Below, one piece after another: positions 21,907 through 34,082 of a stretch of 64,000 bases of DNA. The notes under the pieces were generated by a model. It was not told the origin of the DNA. It searched no databases and saw nothing but the letters and a program-made list of their open reading frames with translations. Source of the stretch: Entonaema liquescens (taxonomy: Eukaryota; Ascomycota; Sordariomycetes; Xylariales; Xylariaceae); assembly GCA_902805475.1 (NCBI GenBank), contig CADCSX010000012.1, positions 434,001-498,000 of the forward strand. Reading direction: 5' to 3'. A program made the translations under genes and the position numbers. Position 1 is the first letter of the stretch. Every line of letters begins with the position of its first letter.

Positions 21907-24900
21907 GCGCACCGCGACACGGCACACGCAAAAATTCCGAAGCACATTCTCAGTTGATACCCATATGAAAGCAAAACAAGAATGCATTTAGCCGGTTTAG
22001 AGACCTATTCTCCAGATTAGGGTGGCGTTTTGGTAAAAGACAAAGTCGAGGGAACACGCCATACATGGAGTGGATTCGACAATTACATCCGGTAAACAGG
22101 CGAGTGTTTTACGCTCAAAAATTCAAGCCTGGAATCTTTTTAGAATCCATTCTAGGATCTATACCTCTTGTCATTATCGCCAAATATGATTGTTCGAGGC
22201 GTTCATGTTACTCGATTGACAAAGATAATTCACCTAACTCCCAACCACCATGTGAACGCTATGCGATACGACCCTTTTGAATTTCAATGAAGTTAGATAC
22301 GTCTTGAGAGGCCAAACGAAGTAATGCATGTCCTCGAAGCCATCGCCGTGACGCACTTTGCCTACCTAACGTTGAAAACTAACATCGGACTTCGGCTTTA
22401 AAAAGGCTCCTATTGATGACCCCTTAGTATCCTAGTCCCAGAGTATAGATTATATTCTATCGAACCGGTCCTCTAGACAACCAAACAGCAAAATAAGACG
22501 ATAGTCGGTTAGTTCCGAATTATATTAAGCAAGCTTTGAACTACTAGGATAGACTATATACACTTACAATACTGTCCTGCTGGCATCATTAATACAAGAT
22601 AAAATATTTAAGGAAAAGGGCTTCCCTTTGAACAAATTAAGATGACACAGGAAAGCTAGCATTCATAGCCTAGCAGTCTCGAACCATACTAATTTTGTAG
22701 AGTAGAAGGTTGGTTGGTTATAAATCTGTACAGGCACACCGTTTGGTGTGCTGGTGGCGTGTAAAAGAAGCATAGCTTGAGTAGAAACATAAACTAATTC
22801 ATGAGTCCAGACATTATAACAGACCCGAGTCTTTTAATGAATCTTGACTCTATCTATTAGGTATAGACCATCCTAAATTACTTACCTGCACATTTCACAC
22901 GTGTTCCCAAGTCCGTAGATCTGAATCTCTGCTACAGAAGCATATTAATCAAGTAATTCCAAATTTCTCGCAATCGGGATGAAATCCCACGAACACATCC
23001 TACTATCACACTTACATTTACCTAAAAGCAGTCAAAGGAGAAGGAAGACCGAGTACCCCAATTCGAATTCCGGAGGCGTATTGCATCACTCAGTTACTCT
23101 ATGTGATAGGTAACGCTACACCAGAACGCGAAGCCTCGAAATATCCACGGCGCTTCTTTGTTTTGACGTCGTGCTACGACATAAAGGCAGATAATGGAGA
23201 TAGCCAATCAGAGAAGTCACAGCATTGTCTGTTTCGTTTCATTGTGAGACCTTTTTTATTGTGTCTCTAATATGCAGCCCCCAAATCTACGATTTTAAAT
23301 TTGTACCTCCTTACCAAAGTCCTATATGAAAGACTCGCTCAAGGACTCGGCTACACGCCGCCCAATAACAAGTAGGTTGTATTTTACTATAACTCTCTTT
23401 ACTTGAGCATACACAAGTCTATACTTGAGACTTCCCTTTATTGTTATTGAATATAACTATTTATATAACTTTTTAAGGGTGGGGGATTTAAAGGCCCGAA
23501 TATATGCTTTGTTTTCCCATATGTCACAACTCGAATAGGACCCCATGATTCTAATCATGCGGATGCCACGCAATCCGGATTGTTATATATGTCTTATAAA
23601 GCAGCATCGAATAGGACAGTGCATGATACTCTACTCTCGGCCGACGTGCGGCTACTTGCACGATATTGCATATTCCTGCCCCGGACCTGTCAGCAGACTG
23701 GGTATGGTCGCACGGCATAATTGGGTTATACAGATCGAAAGAGGAAGCGCCTCTAGGATGGGCTGACTATTTTCAACGCCTCTCAGATATTAGAAGAGAT
23801 ACGCGACTAGTCCACATGTTATAATGGTAGCAATGACATCAACCTTAGGTAGACTAATAGACGAAGACTCTGGAATATAATTTCTCAAATGGGCGAACTA
23901 AAAACAACACGAGGCCTGGATCTTATTTTTGGGTATCGGTATTCCTTATCAGCATGCCATAAATTGTGGCGGTCAGACAGAGAGGTAACCGACCCGTGCC
24001 TCATACCGGGGTTGATAATATCAAGTCTTTCGTCTTAGCTTCGCCTTCAGCTCTGAGACTTCATGCGATACAAGATTTGATTAGAAGATAGCTACTTAAG
24101 TAAGTCTGAGATGCGAAACTACGAGAAGTAGAAAGTCTTTCTAAATAAAGGTGAAAATTAATAAAAATTTCCATACATCATCATTCACAACCTATATTGA
24201 GGTTTCCAGCCCTACCTGAAGGAGGATTCAACAACCTTGTAAGTAGCATTTTAATAAACAATTACGTACGATTCTTATAGCCAATTGGAGGCCCAAAAGC
24301 GGTCAGCCAAAGATCTACCACCCCTACCTTGTCTCAACCTGGTCTCAATATGGGTAAGACGAGCAAGTGTCAACCTTTTTGCGGTTAGCCTCCGGCTGCA
24401 AAGACGTATCCGACCCAAAGGATACTTTTATACTATCCAATCCGACGGCGTCGCCGCAATAAACCATCCAATCACTTCGCGGGAGCATCACAGTGTCCAA
24501 GTAACCCATTCTCGTCGATAGAATCCCCAAAGCTTCTATGGTGGAATCCGAACACATGGGGTAGGTTTCATGGGTTGCGGGAACTACCTCCAATCATCTT
24601 CGCGAATACAGCGGCATCTGCGGATACCAAAGAAGGTTAAGTTGAATAACTAGAAGCTATTAATAAACCAATCGAACGGGCGTTATAGTCGATCGCGAGG
24701 TGTGACTTTCATGTGCGTGCATATGTATGCTTCGCCGCTTCATTCCCCGGCAAGAACCTAGGAGCGTAGGCCAGAACACGATTATCTCCCGGGACTTGGG
24801 TTTCTGCTGTATGGGGTGCGACTATTGCTGACATACCTATAGAAGTACTTATATCACGCAGGCGTCTCTCGCCTCGATGCTGACTCTCGCCTTCGGAGAT

Positions 24901-25001
24901 GTTTGATACACTGCAGTGTTGTAGCATTATGGCTACATAGATCTCTCCTAACCCATCGAGATTCCAGCTTCTCCATCTCATTCACTTCGCTTCGCATCTG
25001 C
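21907..25001. other. Gene-poor stretch of about 3 kb
   Basis: I see no supportable gene on either strand. Open frames of 60-90 codons (for example 24285-24521 and 24709-24981) lack motifs and overlap one another. Composition is AT-rich with no clear terminal repeats of a transposon. The right end holds the leader of the rhodopsin-like gene. Confidence 0.55.
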
Positions 25002-25028
25002 ATGGATACCTGGCTGCTGGCATCATGA
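25002..25028 (+). promoter_or_regulatory. Short upstream ORF overlapping the rhodopsin-like start codon
   Basis: An ATG at 25002 opens an eight-codon frame whose TGA (25026-25028) overlaps the next ATG (25025-25027) as ATGA. If the mRNA includes it, translation of the main frame would depend on leaky scanning or termination-reinitiation. This was read directly from the sequence; the transcript start is unknown. Confidence 0.5.
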
Positions 25029-25975
25029 CTTATAACGATATAGATATTCCGTTACGTGCGTCTCCTACTCCCCGCTTGCTGGTACGTGAGCTGACTGCGT
25101 CTAGCTGCATTCATAGCGATCGACTGGACGGGCATGACAATCGCCCTGGTTCCGATAGTTCTTCGTTTTGGTTACGACCCAGGGAATCAAAACCGCGAAC
25201 AGTAACGCTCAACCTCTCTGACGGCCTCGTATTGCTCTCGTGGCTTTCTGGAATCGTGCTAATCAGCATCAACACTTGGAAGAATAATCTCCGGCAGCAT
25301 TATATCCATCTCCCACCAGACGAGCTCTACTACGGAGTCCCTAGAGAGTTATCCGCCCATCTCCTCTACGTCTCTTGGATATCGCTCTTCTTCATCTACA
25401 TCTCCCTCTGGGCCGCCAAGTTCTCCCTCCTCGCGTTTTTCGCCGATCTGCTGCATCTAACTGAGAATCGGGCTGCCCGTATCATGCTCATCTGCGCAAG
25501 CATCTTTACCGGTTGCACATTTATCCTTCATATAGTGCTGCTATCAGCATGGTGTTCACCAGTCAGCGGCAACTGGAACATCAACGGACACCTGTGTTCC
25601 GCAGTCCACGATATCAGATCAGTATCGATATCGACGGCGTCGAATATATTCACAGACCTTATTATCCTCACCATCCCTCTCTTCGCGCTGTGCACCATGG
25701 GCCAGGAGCGCCGTGAGATAACGAAGACGCGGATAGGGAAAGCGGAAATAAGCGGGATCGTGTTTGTGCTGTGCATGGCGGCACTGAGCATCGTGGCGGC
25801 GCTGGCGCGTTGGATAACGCTGATGCTGGTGCGCAATGCACCCAAGGCTGACATCACTCACACTATTGATGTATGGGCTTTGGTGGAAATAGTGGCCAGT
25901 CTGGTAGCTGTTTGTCTACCAAGTCTGAGGTCATTCCTCAGGAAACGGAGACGACGTTTTCAACAGATAAAATAG
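25025..25975 (+). CDS. Fungal rhodopsin-like (Pth11-related) integral membrane protein
   Basis: An intronless frame of 316 residues. After a hydrophilic N-terminus of about 65 residues there are about six hydrophobic segments, centred near residues 75, 120, 155, 205, 245 and 285. Between them sit the extracellular cysteines (SAWCSPVSGNWNINGHLCSA) typical of the fungal rhodopsin domain, with ASNIFTDLIILTIPLFAL resembling the conserved D-x-x-(I/L)-xxxP helix. The family is fungal plasma-membrane proteins related to the Pth11 receptor, usually with seven TM helices. Here the first helix of the usual set seems to be missing, so the N-terminus may be mis-set or truncated. The C-terminus is strongly basic (RKRRRRFQQ). 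The ligand and role are unknown. It sits alone in a gene-poor region. Confidence 0.8.
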   Translation: MTYNDIDIPLRASPTPRLLVRELTASSCIHSDRLDGHDNRPGSDSSSFWLRPRESKPRTVTLNLSDGLVLLSWLSGIVLISINTWKNNLRQHYIHLPPDELYYGVPRELSAHLLYVSWISLFFIYISLWAAKFSLLAFFADLLHLTENRAARIMLICASIFTGCTFILHIVLLSAWCSPVSGNWNINGHLCSAVHDIRSVSISTASNIFTDLIILTIPLFALCTMGQERREITKTRIGKAEISGIVFVLCMAALSIVAALARWITLMLVRNAPKADITHTIDVWALVEIVASLVAVCLPSLRSFLRKRRRRFQQIK

Positions 25976-27908
25976 TTGTAAATCTGATTTGATATAGTTT
26001 AATTTACTCAGCTCATCCAGGTAATAATCCTCAGGTCTAAGTTCGAGTACTAGGTAAAGTGATAATACCATCCAGAAGCACATGACTGACTCCAGGGGCA
26101 AGAGTTCGAAACTCAGCTGTGTATATAGATCGAGATCATTCAAGACAAAATCAAGACGAACCGGATGGATGCTTTATGCAGACCCCCTAGGTAAGACCTC
26201 TGAGACTACCTAATAAATGGCAAGCTGCCACTTTGGGGCCCATCTGGCACAAGAGGGTTTCCTACAATAATTGATACGACGATCGTAAATCTTATCTCTC
26301 ATTTTTCTCGACAAAAGGCCTGATGGAAAGCATTGGGCTTGTCTTTCTCCTCCGCAGTGGAATTAGGCTATTTCTACTTACATAGGTAGGTAAGTACGAT
26401 ATCTAAAGGCTTGCCATGAACTATTTAGATTAGTCCTTAGCTATTTCACTCTCGCTTGATTGAATGATCTGCAATTTATTCTTCAGCATGAGAATCGCAT
26501 TCTCCATTCACACAACGACGGCGATCAAAGTAAGCCGAGAGTGTCCAGTTGTTAAATTAAATCTGACAGTGAAGATCATCGCTACTGGGAGAAGCTTGGC
26601 GATGTAACCAACCTCTTATTTGCTCTCGGATACTATGAACGGGTCGGGCATGGAGCTCCAATACCAAGCTTTCTTAGGACTCTTAGACGAGCTTCTTTTG
26701 TATGTGTTTACTTTACAAGCAGAGATGGTTCTAGACATATTTCTCACTCGCCCTCCAAAGATTCAGCACAAGTATCGTTACCCTAACCCCCCAACCCATC
26801 CTACCAAAAACACTCCAAAAGGTGACGGGGATCCCGTGCAAAAGCTATCTCTTTGGGCGAATTGCGAAAGATTCGATTATATTGTATTCCGAGGGGGTGA
26901 TTATGATGAGCAGGCTTGTCGGGCAAGGTTCGTAAATAGCATACCGTTACAAAATGTTCTGCCAAAAATAATAATAGTGCCATAAAAGTCAGAGCTGAAG
27001 CATAGCAGTCAGCATTACCACCTAATATCCGTTTGGAAGGAGAGCCGAGATCCTGCAAAAACCAACCTATAGAACGTGACTTTATAGTCAGCGCCCAGTC
27101 AAACTATCTTCTTGTTCACTTTCTAATACAATTCGCATTGGCTAGAAATATATAATGACCAGGTGTTAATCTAGTTATTAGGCATTTCAGCTAATACCTA
27201 TGCTAAATCTCGAGGTTGAGATTATTACCATCTTTAAACACAGCCTCATAAACCCAAGGACCTCACATCTGTGGAGGGTAAGCAATTAATTCTATACACT
27301 CGATGTCTTCAACTTACACATCTTAGGTGATTTACTATGGCTTAGCTGCCGCAGGGTTTATCTACATGTCCCTACTTCATCAATTACTTGGGGCTATGAA
27401 CGAAACTTCATTTGCATCAAAGATAGTCCAAGGCTTCAGTATCCTAATCGCCGAAGTGGATATTGGAGTATTGGCTCGTCTGGAAACTTGAATCATGCAC
27501 TTCTGGCTGTACCTGCAAAGACCACCAGCGCTCTACTAAGCCGGCTTATGTCTTGCACAAAAGGGGAACATACAACGCACTAGCAACGACCTACGAGCGA
27601 AACCGGGACGGAAACCCGAACAATGCGCATAAACGTAGTTTAACGATACAGATAAATCGTAGGTAATCTGGGCCCCTATTTTCATAAGATTTATTCGACA
27701 TGGAGTGAAAAGGCTCTCCACCGGCGTACCCGTTTCGATAGCTGCCTCTTGCATAGCTATTGATTGCCATAGGTAGAATCCTGGCGGTGGCCAAAAAGTT
27801 CCTGAGGATACCTATCGAGTTTTCATATTTTACCCCTTTCATTGAATTAGGTAGAGCAGAGATAGGCTTTATTCCGTTTAACTATCGCTAGTTTTACTAC
27901 GCTATCTC
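25976..27908. other. Gene-poor stretch, no convincing gene
   Basis: An ATG-started frame at 26635-26985 (about 116 codons) has no recognisable motif and is not called. The rest is AT-rich with AGGT tracts near 26383. The right end is the 3' flank of the kinase gene. Confidence 0.5.
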
Positions 27909-29265
27909 TTATTTTTTAAGCTCTTGGTACTCTGGTAGAACCCATTTTGTCATCCATTCCGACTTTAAGACTTGGGCCGCAGTGCACCGGTCTTCCGGCT
28001 TCCAAGTAAGCATGGATCGAAGCATCTCGATTATAGCCTCCTTCTCGTCTGGTGGCACTTTTGGGTATCCTGCTGCTTCCAATTCGGCTTGTATGTACTC
28101 CCCGAATTTTAAATCCCACGATTGGATGTATGGGCCGTGGTCCGGTAGTGGATCGCGGGCCTCCGTGTAGTAATACAAGCGATCTTCCCAATTATCCCAC
28201 CAAGAATTCGGCATCCCTCTCGCTCCAAGGTGATCGACTACCGCTATCCTTGCCGAGTCTAAGTCTTCCCAACTTTGTTCGAAAACCGGTCTCTCGCTAA
28301 GGAGGTTCCATATGGAACAGGCAAGCGCCCAGATATCAGACGCGAACGAGGCTTTCCCCCCTTCTTGGCCGAATAAGAATTCCGGAGGGCAGTAATCGAT
28401 AGGCTTGATTAACCATTCCAAGTTCTCTGCTGAACGAGCAATGGGTTCGCCTAGATCCCCTATCCAAATTCTTGCTTCCTGTAAAGATACTTGCTCTAAC
28501 TCTCCAAGGAAGACGGGGAGTACGCCATAGGAAGGGATATTCGGTGGCATTTCTTCCTCTTCGGTGGGTTGCACGGGCTGGCGGTATGGTGCATGGCACA
28601 TCTGATACAGTTCTTCATCTGATAGATCTTGAAATGCAGAAGGGGCTCTCAGAAGCACATTTCCTAAATGGAAGTCTAACCAATAAAATAATATTTGGTA
28701 CCTATTAGCAGGTATTTCTCTGGTTGTGGTTTGACAAAGAATTAAACATACCGCCGTGGACAACACCGTGGGTATGCATTGCTGCCATGGATAATACCAA
28801 TTGTGCGATTAAAACTCGGGCCACGTGTGGCCTGAATATATGCGGAGACAATTGCAGCAAATTCTCCAAGCTACTTAATGCTGGCTCTCTCACGTAGCAT
28901 GGATGGACGCCATTCACACCTCGCACCTCGAAGCGATCGAGGACGGGAGGAAAGTAATTGCTTCCGGTAGCAAGGCTAAGAGATGATAGTGTGTCTGCCT
29001 GTTTTGGATTAGAGTCGGCAGTGCCAATTTTGAGCGCAACAAGCTTGTTTATTTCCTTGTCGCGTGCGAGCCAGACGGTCGAGAAATCCCCGAATCCAAG
29101 CTTGTGAACGACTCGGTACCGGTCATGAAATAGATCGCCGATATGAACGGGATGATATCCGCCGGTTCCATATCTTCCTGTAGGTTCTACGTAGGAGAAG
29201 TTTGGCTTAGGTAAATGAGTAATACCGCGGCGAAAGATGTGTGAGGAGGGGATAATTCTGTTCAT
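27909..29265 (-). CDS. SRPK-like serine/threonine protein kinase
   Basis: Two exons (29265-28752, 28675-27909) give 426 residues. Visible kinase elements are the Gly-rich loop (KLGFGDFSTVWLARD), the VAIK lysine (LVALKIG), the catalytic loop restored exactly across the intron (VVHGDFHLGNVLL, with HGD where most kinases have HRD), a metal-binding DLG (IWIGDLGEPI) in place of DFG, and CPPEFLFG in the APE region, followed by SDIWALACSIWNLL. The HGD/N and DLG forms fit the fungal SRPK-like branch, many members of which lie in accessory regions. Metal and phosphate contacts look intact, so activity is likely. Substrates may include SR-type proteins, but that is an inference. The gene lies alone in gene-poor DNA. 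Confidence 0.9.
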
Positions 29266-29719
29266 CCTGTCGAGTTTTATACTGGATGTTTCCCACTTGG
29301 ATTTGAGATGGAGTACCTAGAATACTTCACTCTGCTGTTCCTGCCCAAGGCTCTTTATATGGTAAATCCAATGTTGGCGGGTCGTGTTTTGATGCTTACC
29401 TAGGTACCTACGTATAGGTATATCTATTACAAGGCAATGTTGGTGGTGAAAACCAAATGATTCAACGTAGTGAGTCAAGTGTCAATAGCTAATAATTGGA
29501 ACTGGGGAAAGATTTGAGATCTAGGTACGTAGCAACCGGGAACTACAAATTTTGCTTGGCAAATATTATGGCCTAGTCAACAAACAGTTTGACTGGCCTG
29601 GTACGGACCCGGGTTCGGTCCAACTGATGTGAAAAAGGTGCACCGCTTTAGACTGTTTCTACCAGCGGTTTGGATTTGGATGGAATATTAAATTAAAAGG
29701 ATAGTTTCGGTATACAAAG

Positions 29720-29754
29720 CCACAAGCTTCTAGCATGGTTAGAAGCCCTTGTGG
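29720..29754. repeat. Imperfect inverted repeat (hairpin)
   Basis: CCACAAG and CTTCTA at the left pair with TAGAAG and CTTGTGG at the right across a short loop with a small bulge. It is intergenic, about 450 bp upstream of the kinase start. The function is unknown. Confidence 0.7.
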
Positions 29755-31365
29755 AACAACGAAGTTGATTTAATACTCCTTGTTATACTTTGTAATAGAG
29801 AGGGAACATAACTCAATATATGGTCGCTTAAGTATTTCATATAATTCTACCTATTCTCAGCGACACCCAATGCTTTTAATCTAGTTGCACGGCATATTTA
29901 CATACCACGGAAAACACCCGAATACATAATGTACTGTAGGTTTCTACGGTCTTAGATATGTCCTCAATCAAGTTTGTCAGATACTACTTCTATACGAAGA
30001 TGATGGTTCCTAAACAGCGGGGTGAGCTCTGGAAGCGGGTAGTGCTAGCTTATCAGACGACAACGGATCATGAACCCCATCCTGAACAAGTTCTTATAAG
30101 GTAGGCGAGCGAGAAGTACCACCTGGCTACTGAGAAGCCTCAGAAGGCCGTTTGAGATAATCTCTAAACTTGATATATAATACTGCATTCTGCTAAACTA
30201 CTATCCTAGGTCAAATATCCATGGTACAACAATTATCAATGGTAAGCCCCAAAGGGACCTCAAGGGTAACCACATCACAATATCCCACAAGAATTCGGAT
30301 CAGATTCTTCAGAAAACGCACGTAACGAGCCACGGCTACGTCCTGGATGGACAAAATCACGAATTCACGGAAGCAACACACAGTAAGCAAAAACCGGACT
30401 CCGTTCGGAAATTTACCGGACGTCCAGTGTGGCCGCCGGGAGATAAGACCGTCAAGGTCATTGAAGTATGCTATTCTCATCTTGACTCGCGTACCGCGGG
30501 GTCTGCAACGGCGAAGTGACCTGAACTATTATTGTCTTAGGAGACTTGAGTAGGCCTCTAGAGACTATTACATGGTAATTACTGTAATATTAAGTTGCAT
30601 GGTCCCTAAGCTCAATCGCCCTACTTTCGTGTTCTGCGGCGGAAAATGATTGATATTACTCAGTAAAAAGCCATGGAAGAGTTACTTGCCATTCTAGTAA
30701 CTTCCACCAACCTAGTTTAGACTCTTGCTAGGAAAAGAATTGAGGATTCGATTTTTATGCAATACCGCGTTTTTCCTGTTGGTATTGGTGGTCGCCGGGT
30801 AAAAGGATACATAGGGGGTATTCCAGATTATTCGTCCCTTGCCCGTGGACTATCTGGTGCGTATTTACTGTTAGTGCTATAGTGACTGAAGCCACTGGGT
30901 AATTATACTGGGACGTGTTAAGCCCAAAACCCCTAGGAGAATAACTGCGCTGTGGGTCTTGGAAGTCTATTGAAGCAGAATAAGTTTGATGCTAGGTACC
31001 CTAGGCAGGCAAAGAATGAGTTGGAAATAGAGAAGTCCTGTTAGTATGTGACTAAAGGCCATTCATGTGCTATACCCACAAGCCCCTTTTTACCTACTTA
31101 CCCAAGCTTTGGTTTTCATCTTTTTCTTAGGTAATTTGCATTTTACACACTTTTCCTTCATTAAACGATATACCGCCCTTACTACAGTACTCCAGTCGTC
31201 TTTTGCCAGAGCTGCGTTTGGGGAGCAAGGACATAGAATTGTCTTAGAAAGTTCTATACGCCCAGTATATCCAATGATCTGATTGTCATCACTACAAGTC
31301 TATACTCCTAACTATTATTTCCTTGAAATTAGGTCTTGTACTATTTGGAATCAAAACGCGTGTTA

Positions 31366-31385
31366 GGGGTCTCACTTGAGACCCC
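31366..31385. repeat. Perfect 8-bp hairpin
   Basis: GGGGTCTC and GAGACCCC are separated by a four-base loop. It is intergenic with no adjacent gene, so no terminator role can be argued. Confidence 0.8.
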
Positions 31386-32440
31386 CTTAGGACAAAGTAA
31401 TTGTTTAGTATGAATTCAGAGCTATCCTAGTTAGAGTTCCTCACGGCACAACGAAGTTGTTTCCTCACCTCTTGGTCCACCCCATGGCAACGTGGAAATA
31501 ACGTAGGTACCCAAGGATCAAGTTACTAGAATGTTCGAGTCTTTAAACCAGGGATATGATATCCACGTCGTTCGACCCAGCCTCACCGGCCGTCATGGAA
31601 GGACTCTCCCGGCTTCTCACGTAAGCGTTCGGCACTAGATAATCCTCGCCGCACCTAAACGAGCAAGTTTCAACCAGACGACAACACAAATGCTCACACG
31701 AACTTCGCTCATGACCTCAAGGCGAAGTCCAATCACTCATCAAAGCCACAAGCGTGACGAAACAAATCTATCCATCCTGGCATTATCTAGCGTCCAGGCA
31801 ACGCTATTGCCAAACCCTCCCCTAGAACGCCCGGCAGATAAACAAGCCTCCGCTAATCCACACTCCTCGATCGAGTAACCCGCTGATCCTGGCTTGCTTC
31901 AAAGGAGCGGGAGCGCATCAAACACCTCAGTCCCCACGTGTTCCCTAGGATCCCAAGGAGCCGAGAGAGAAGAAGACGTCTAGCTTCTAGCGCGCGTCTT
32001 CTCGTCGGCGATCGCTTACCCGGGGATATATATATCTCCTGGAGGCGTCTAGCTGGAATCGTACGAAGGTAGTTAGTTAGTTAGTTACCTAATCAATTCC
32101 CGGCCGAGGATTCTGGGTCTAGGAGCGCGAGCCCTGTCCGTTCACGTAATGGGTAGATTACGTACACGAGGCTTCGCCAAGAACGAAAACACCAGACCCT
32201 CCCCCCGCGCACGCGCACATTTCAGCTAAGCAGGGGATTATAGTTCGGCCGCGTTGTTGTTGTGTGCGTAATATGACGGCGGGTGGTGGATCTGCTAACA
32301 CGTCCTTTCGACGCTAGCTATGGATGAGTGAAGTGAGTCGCTCGCTGTTGGTTCGTAGGGAACTAAGTTAGTGGCAGCGTAGCACAGTCCGTCTAGAGGA
32401 TCCTAACGGCCAAGTAAAGTATCAGGTACAATACCTATTA

Positions 32441-32464
32441 CCTACCTACCTACCTACCTACCTA
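32441..32464 (+). repeat. (CCTA)6 tetranucleotide repeat
   Basis: Six tandem CCTA units. It is the longest of the ACCT/AGGT tracts scattered through the intergenic DNA of this window. Confidence 0.9.
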
Positions 32465-34052
32465 TACATCCAACAGCGCCGGTGGTGCAGCGGGTTTCGT
32501 TCCCCGCCCCTCTTACACGGGGTACAGCGGCGCCTGCAAGACCGCGGCGCTGCGCGAAGATCACCTGCGCAACAAGAGACCTTGGTTAGGCCCCCCCGTA
32601 CGCTAGCTAGCTAGGTTTGCTGTAATAAGTTCTAGGTTAACAAGTAAGGTAGGCGTTTGTTTTGCACCCGGGCTTTCTTCCCGCCATGTGGCTTTCATGT
32701 ACTTACTATGAGCTATAAGGCTGAGAAATCCGGGGTTAAAGCGATCGACGCGCGAGTCAGATATTTGGTGCATACATATATAGACGCCTGAGCTCGAATA
32801 CGTAGGTAGTTTGCGAGCTTGGGTAGATGAAGACACCACCTCCCCGCATTCTCGCAGACGGCCCGTTGTACATGAACGCGGTGGATGGATGGAGGGAGGC
32901 GGGCTTCTGTGAAGTAAGGTAGCCCAGCCTAAGCCCAGCCCAGCCCGCTTTGCTTCGGGCCACACGTCGGCGGCGTTTCTACTGCCCGTAGTGATACGGC
33001 AGATGTCATGAATCCTGTGCTGTAGGTGTGTGTAGGGTATACGGTAGGTTAGGTACTAGTAGGCATGTAGGTTGGGGGTCAACTCGAACCTGTTTGGTTT
33101 CGATTAATCCGTACCTATGTCTTGGAGCGAAGAGGCCAGGGGTATCCTAGATGGCGTCCGACACACCCTATCAGAACAGACGCGCTGATTAGCCCGGCAC
33201 CCACGTGGCTAGCTATAAGGTTAATTAATACCTTGCAGGCGAGCGCGAATCCTTTCGGGGCCCCTGGCCTCTATATCCCGTCTCCATTGCCCTTGCGAGC
33301 AAGCATGCTATTTGACATTTAATGTATATGAAATATGTACCTATATAGGTATAGTTTAGATAGTCTGGTGGTAGCTTTGTCTTACAAATAGATCGGCTCC
33401 GTTCCTACGTCTAAAAATACGGGATGATCGTGTTTCCCCTACCTCGTCTCGCCTCTCGCCCGCATACGCCTGCAGTGCGACGCTGAAAAGACTCGAATGC
33501 ACACAGGGTTGCAGCAAACGATTAATTACGCAGTAGTAGGATGTGGTGCGAGTTGAGCACAGCAGCAAGTATTGCTCTTGGTCTTAGGGCCTGTAATAGA
33601 AGTAGAAGTAGAATTACCGTATGCCGCTCTTGCATTTAAAATCGTGCTCTTTCATCTCCGGTTTCTTCATATCACCCAACAGACTGACTGTCTACTGCGC
33701 CGCTTCCGTTGCGGGTATGTCCAATACCTCGGGAAGAACAAGATCTTACACTTACGCAACGGGCGGAGCCATCTCCTCTGTATTCCGAAAGTTCAGCTTC
33801 GGGTGGCCGGCAACTAACCCTCTTCGATCGACCCCACCAGATAAACATCCTCCCTCCTTTAGGGGGGCTACCTTGTTCTGTAAACTTGTAGATTAGGTAC
33901 GCAGATCCGGGGGGAAGGGGGGGTCCCAATGCTAAGCACTGTTGCTCAGAGATGAAACTAGACATGGGGAGTGAAAGCGACAGCAACGAGGGACAACGAC
34001 CTAATAATAATTTGACAGGTATTACCTAAAGGATTCGCTCCCCGGCCCACAG

Positions 34053-34082
34053 TGGGATGAGATGGGATGGGATGGGATGGGA
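34053..34082 (+). repeat. GGGAT minisatellite
   Basis: About five tandem copies of a five-base unit (GGGAT, one variant) in non-coding DNA. Confidence 0.85.

Noticed and set aside
26635..26985. 116-codon plus-strand ATG frame
   Set aside because: It has no motif, and its composition resembles the surrounding AT-rich DNA. The opposite strand is also open over much of it.
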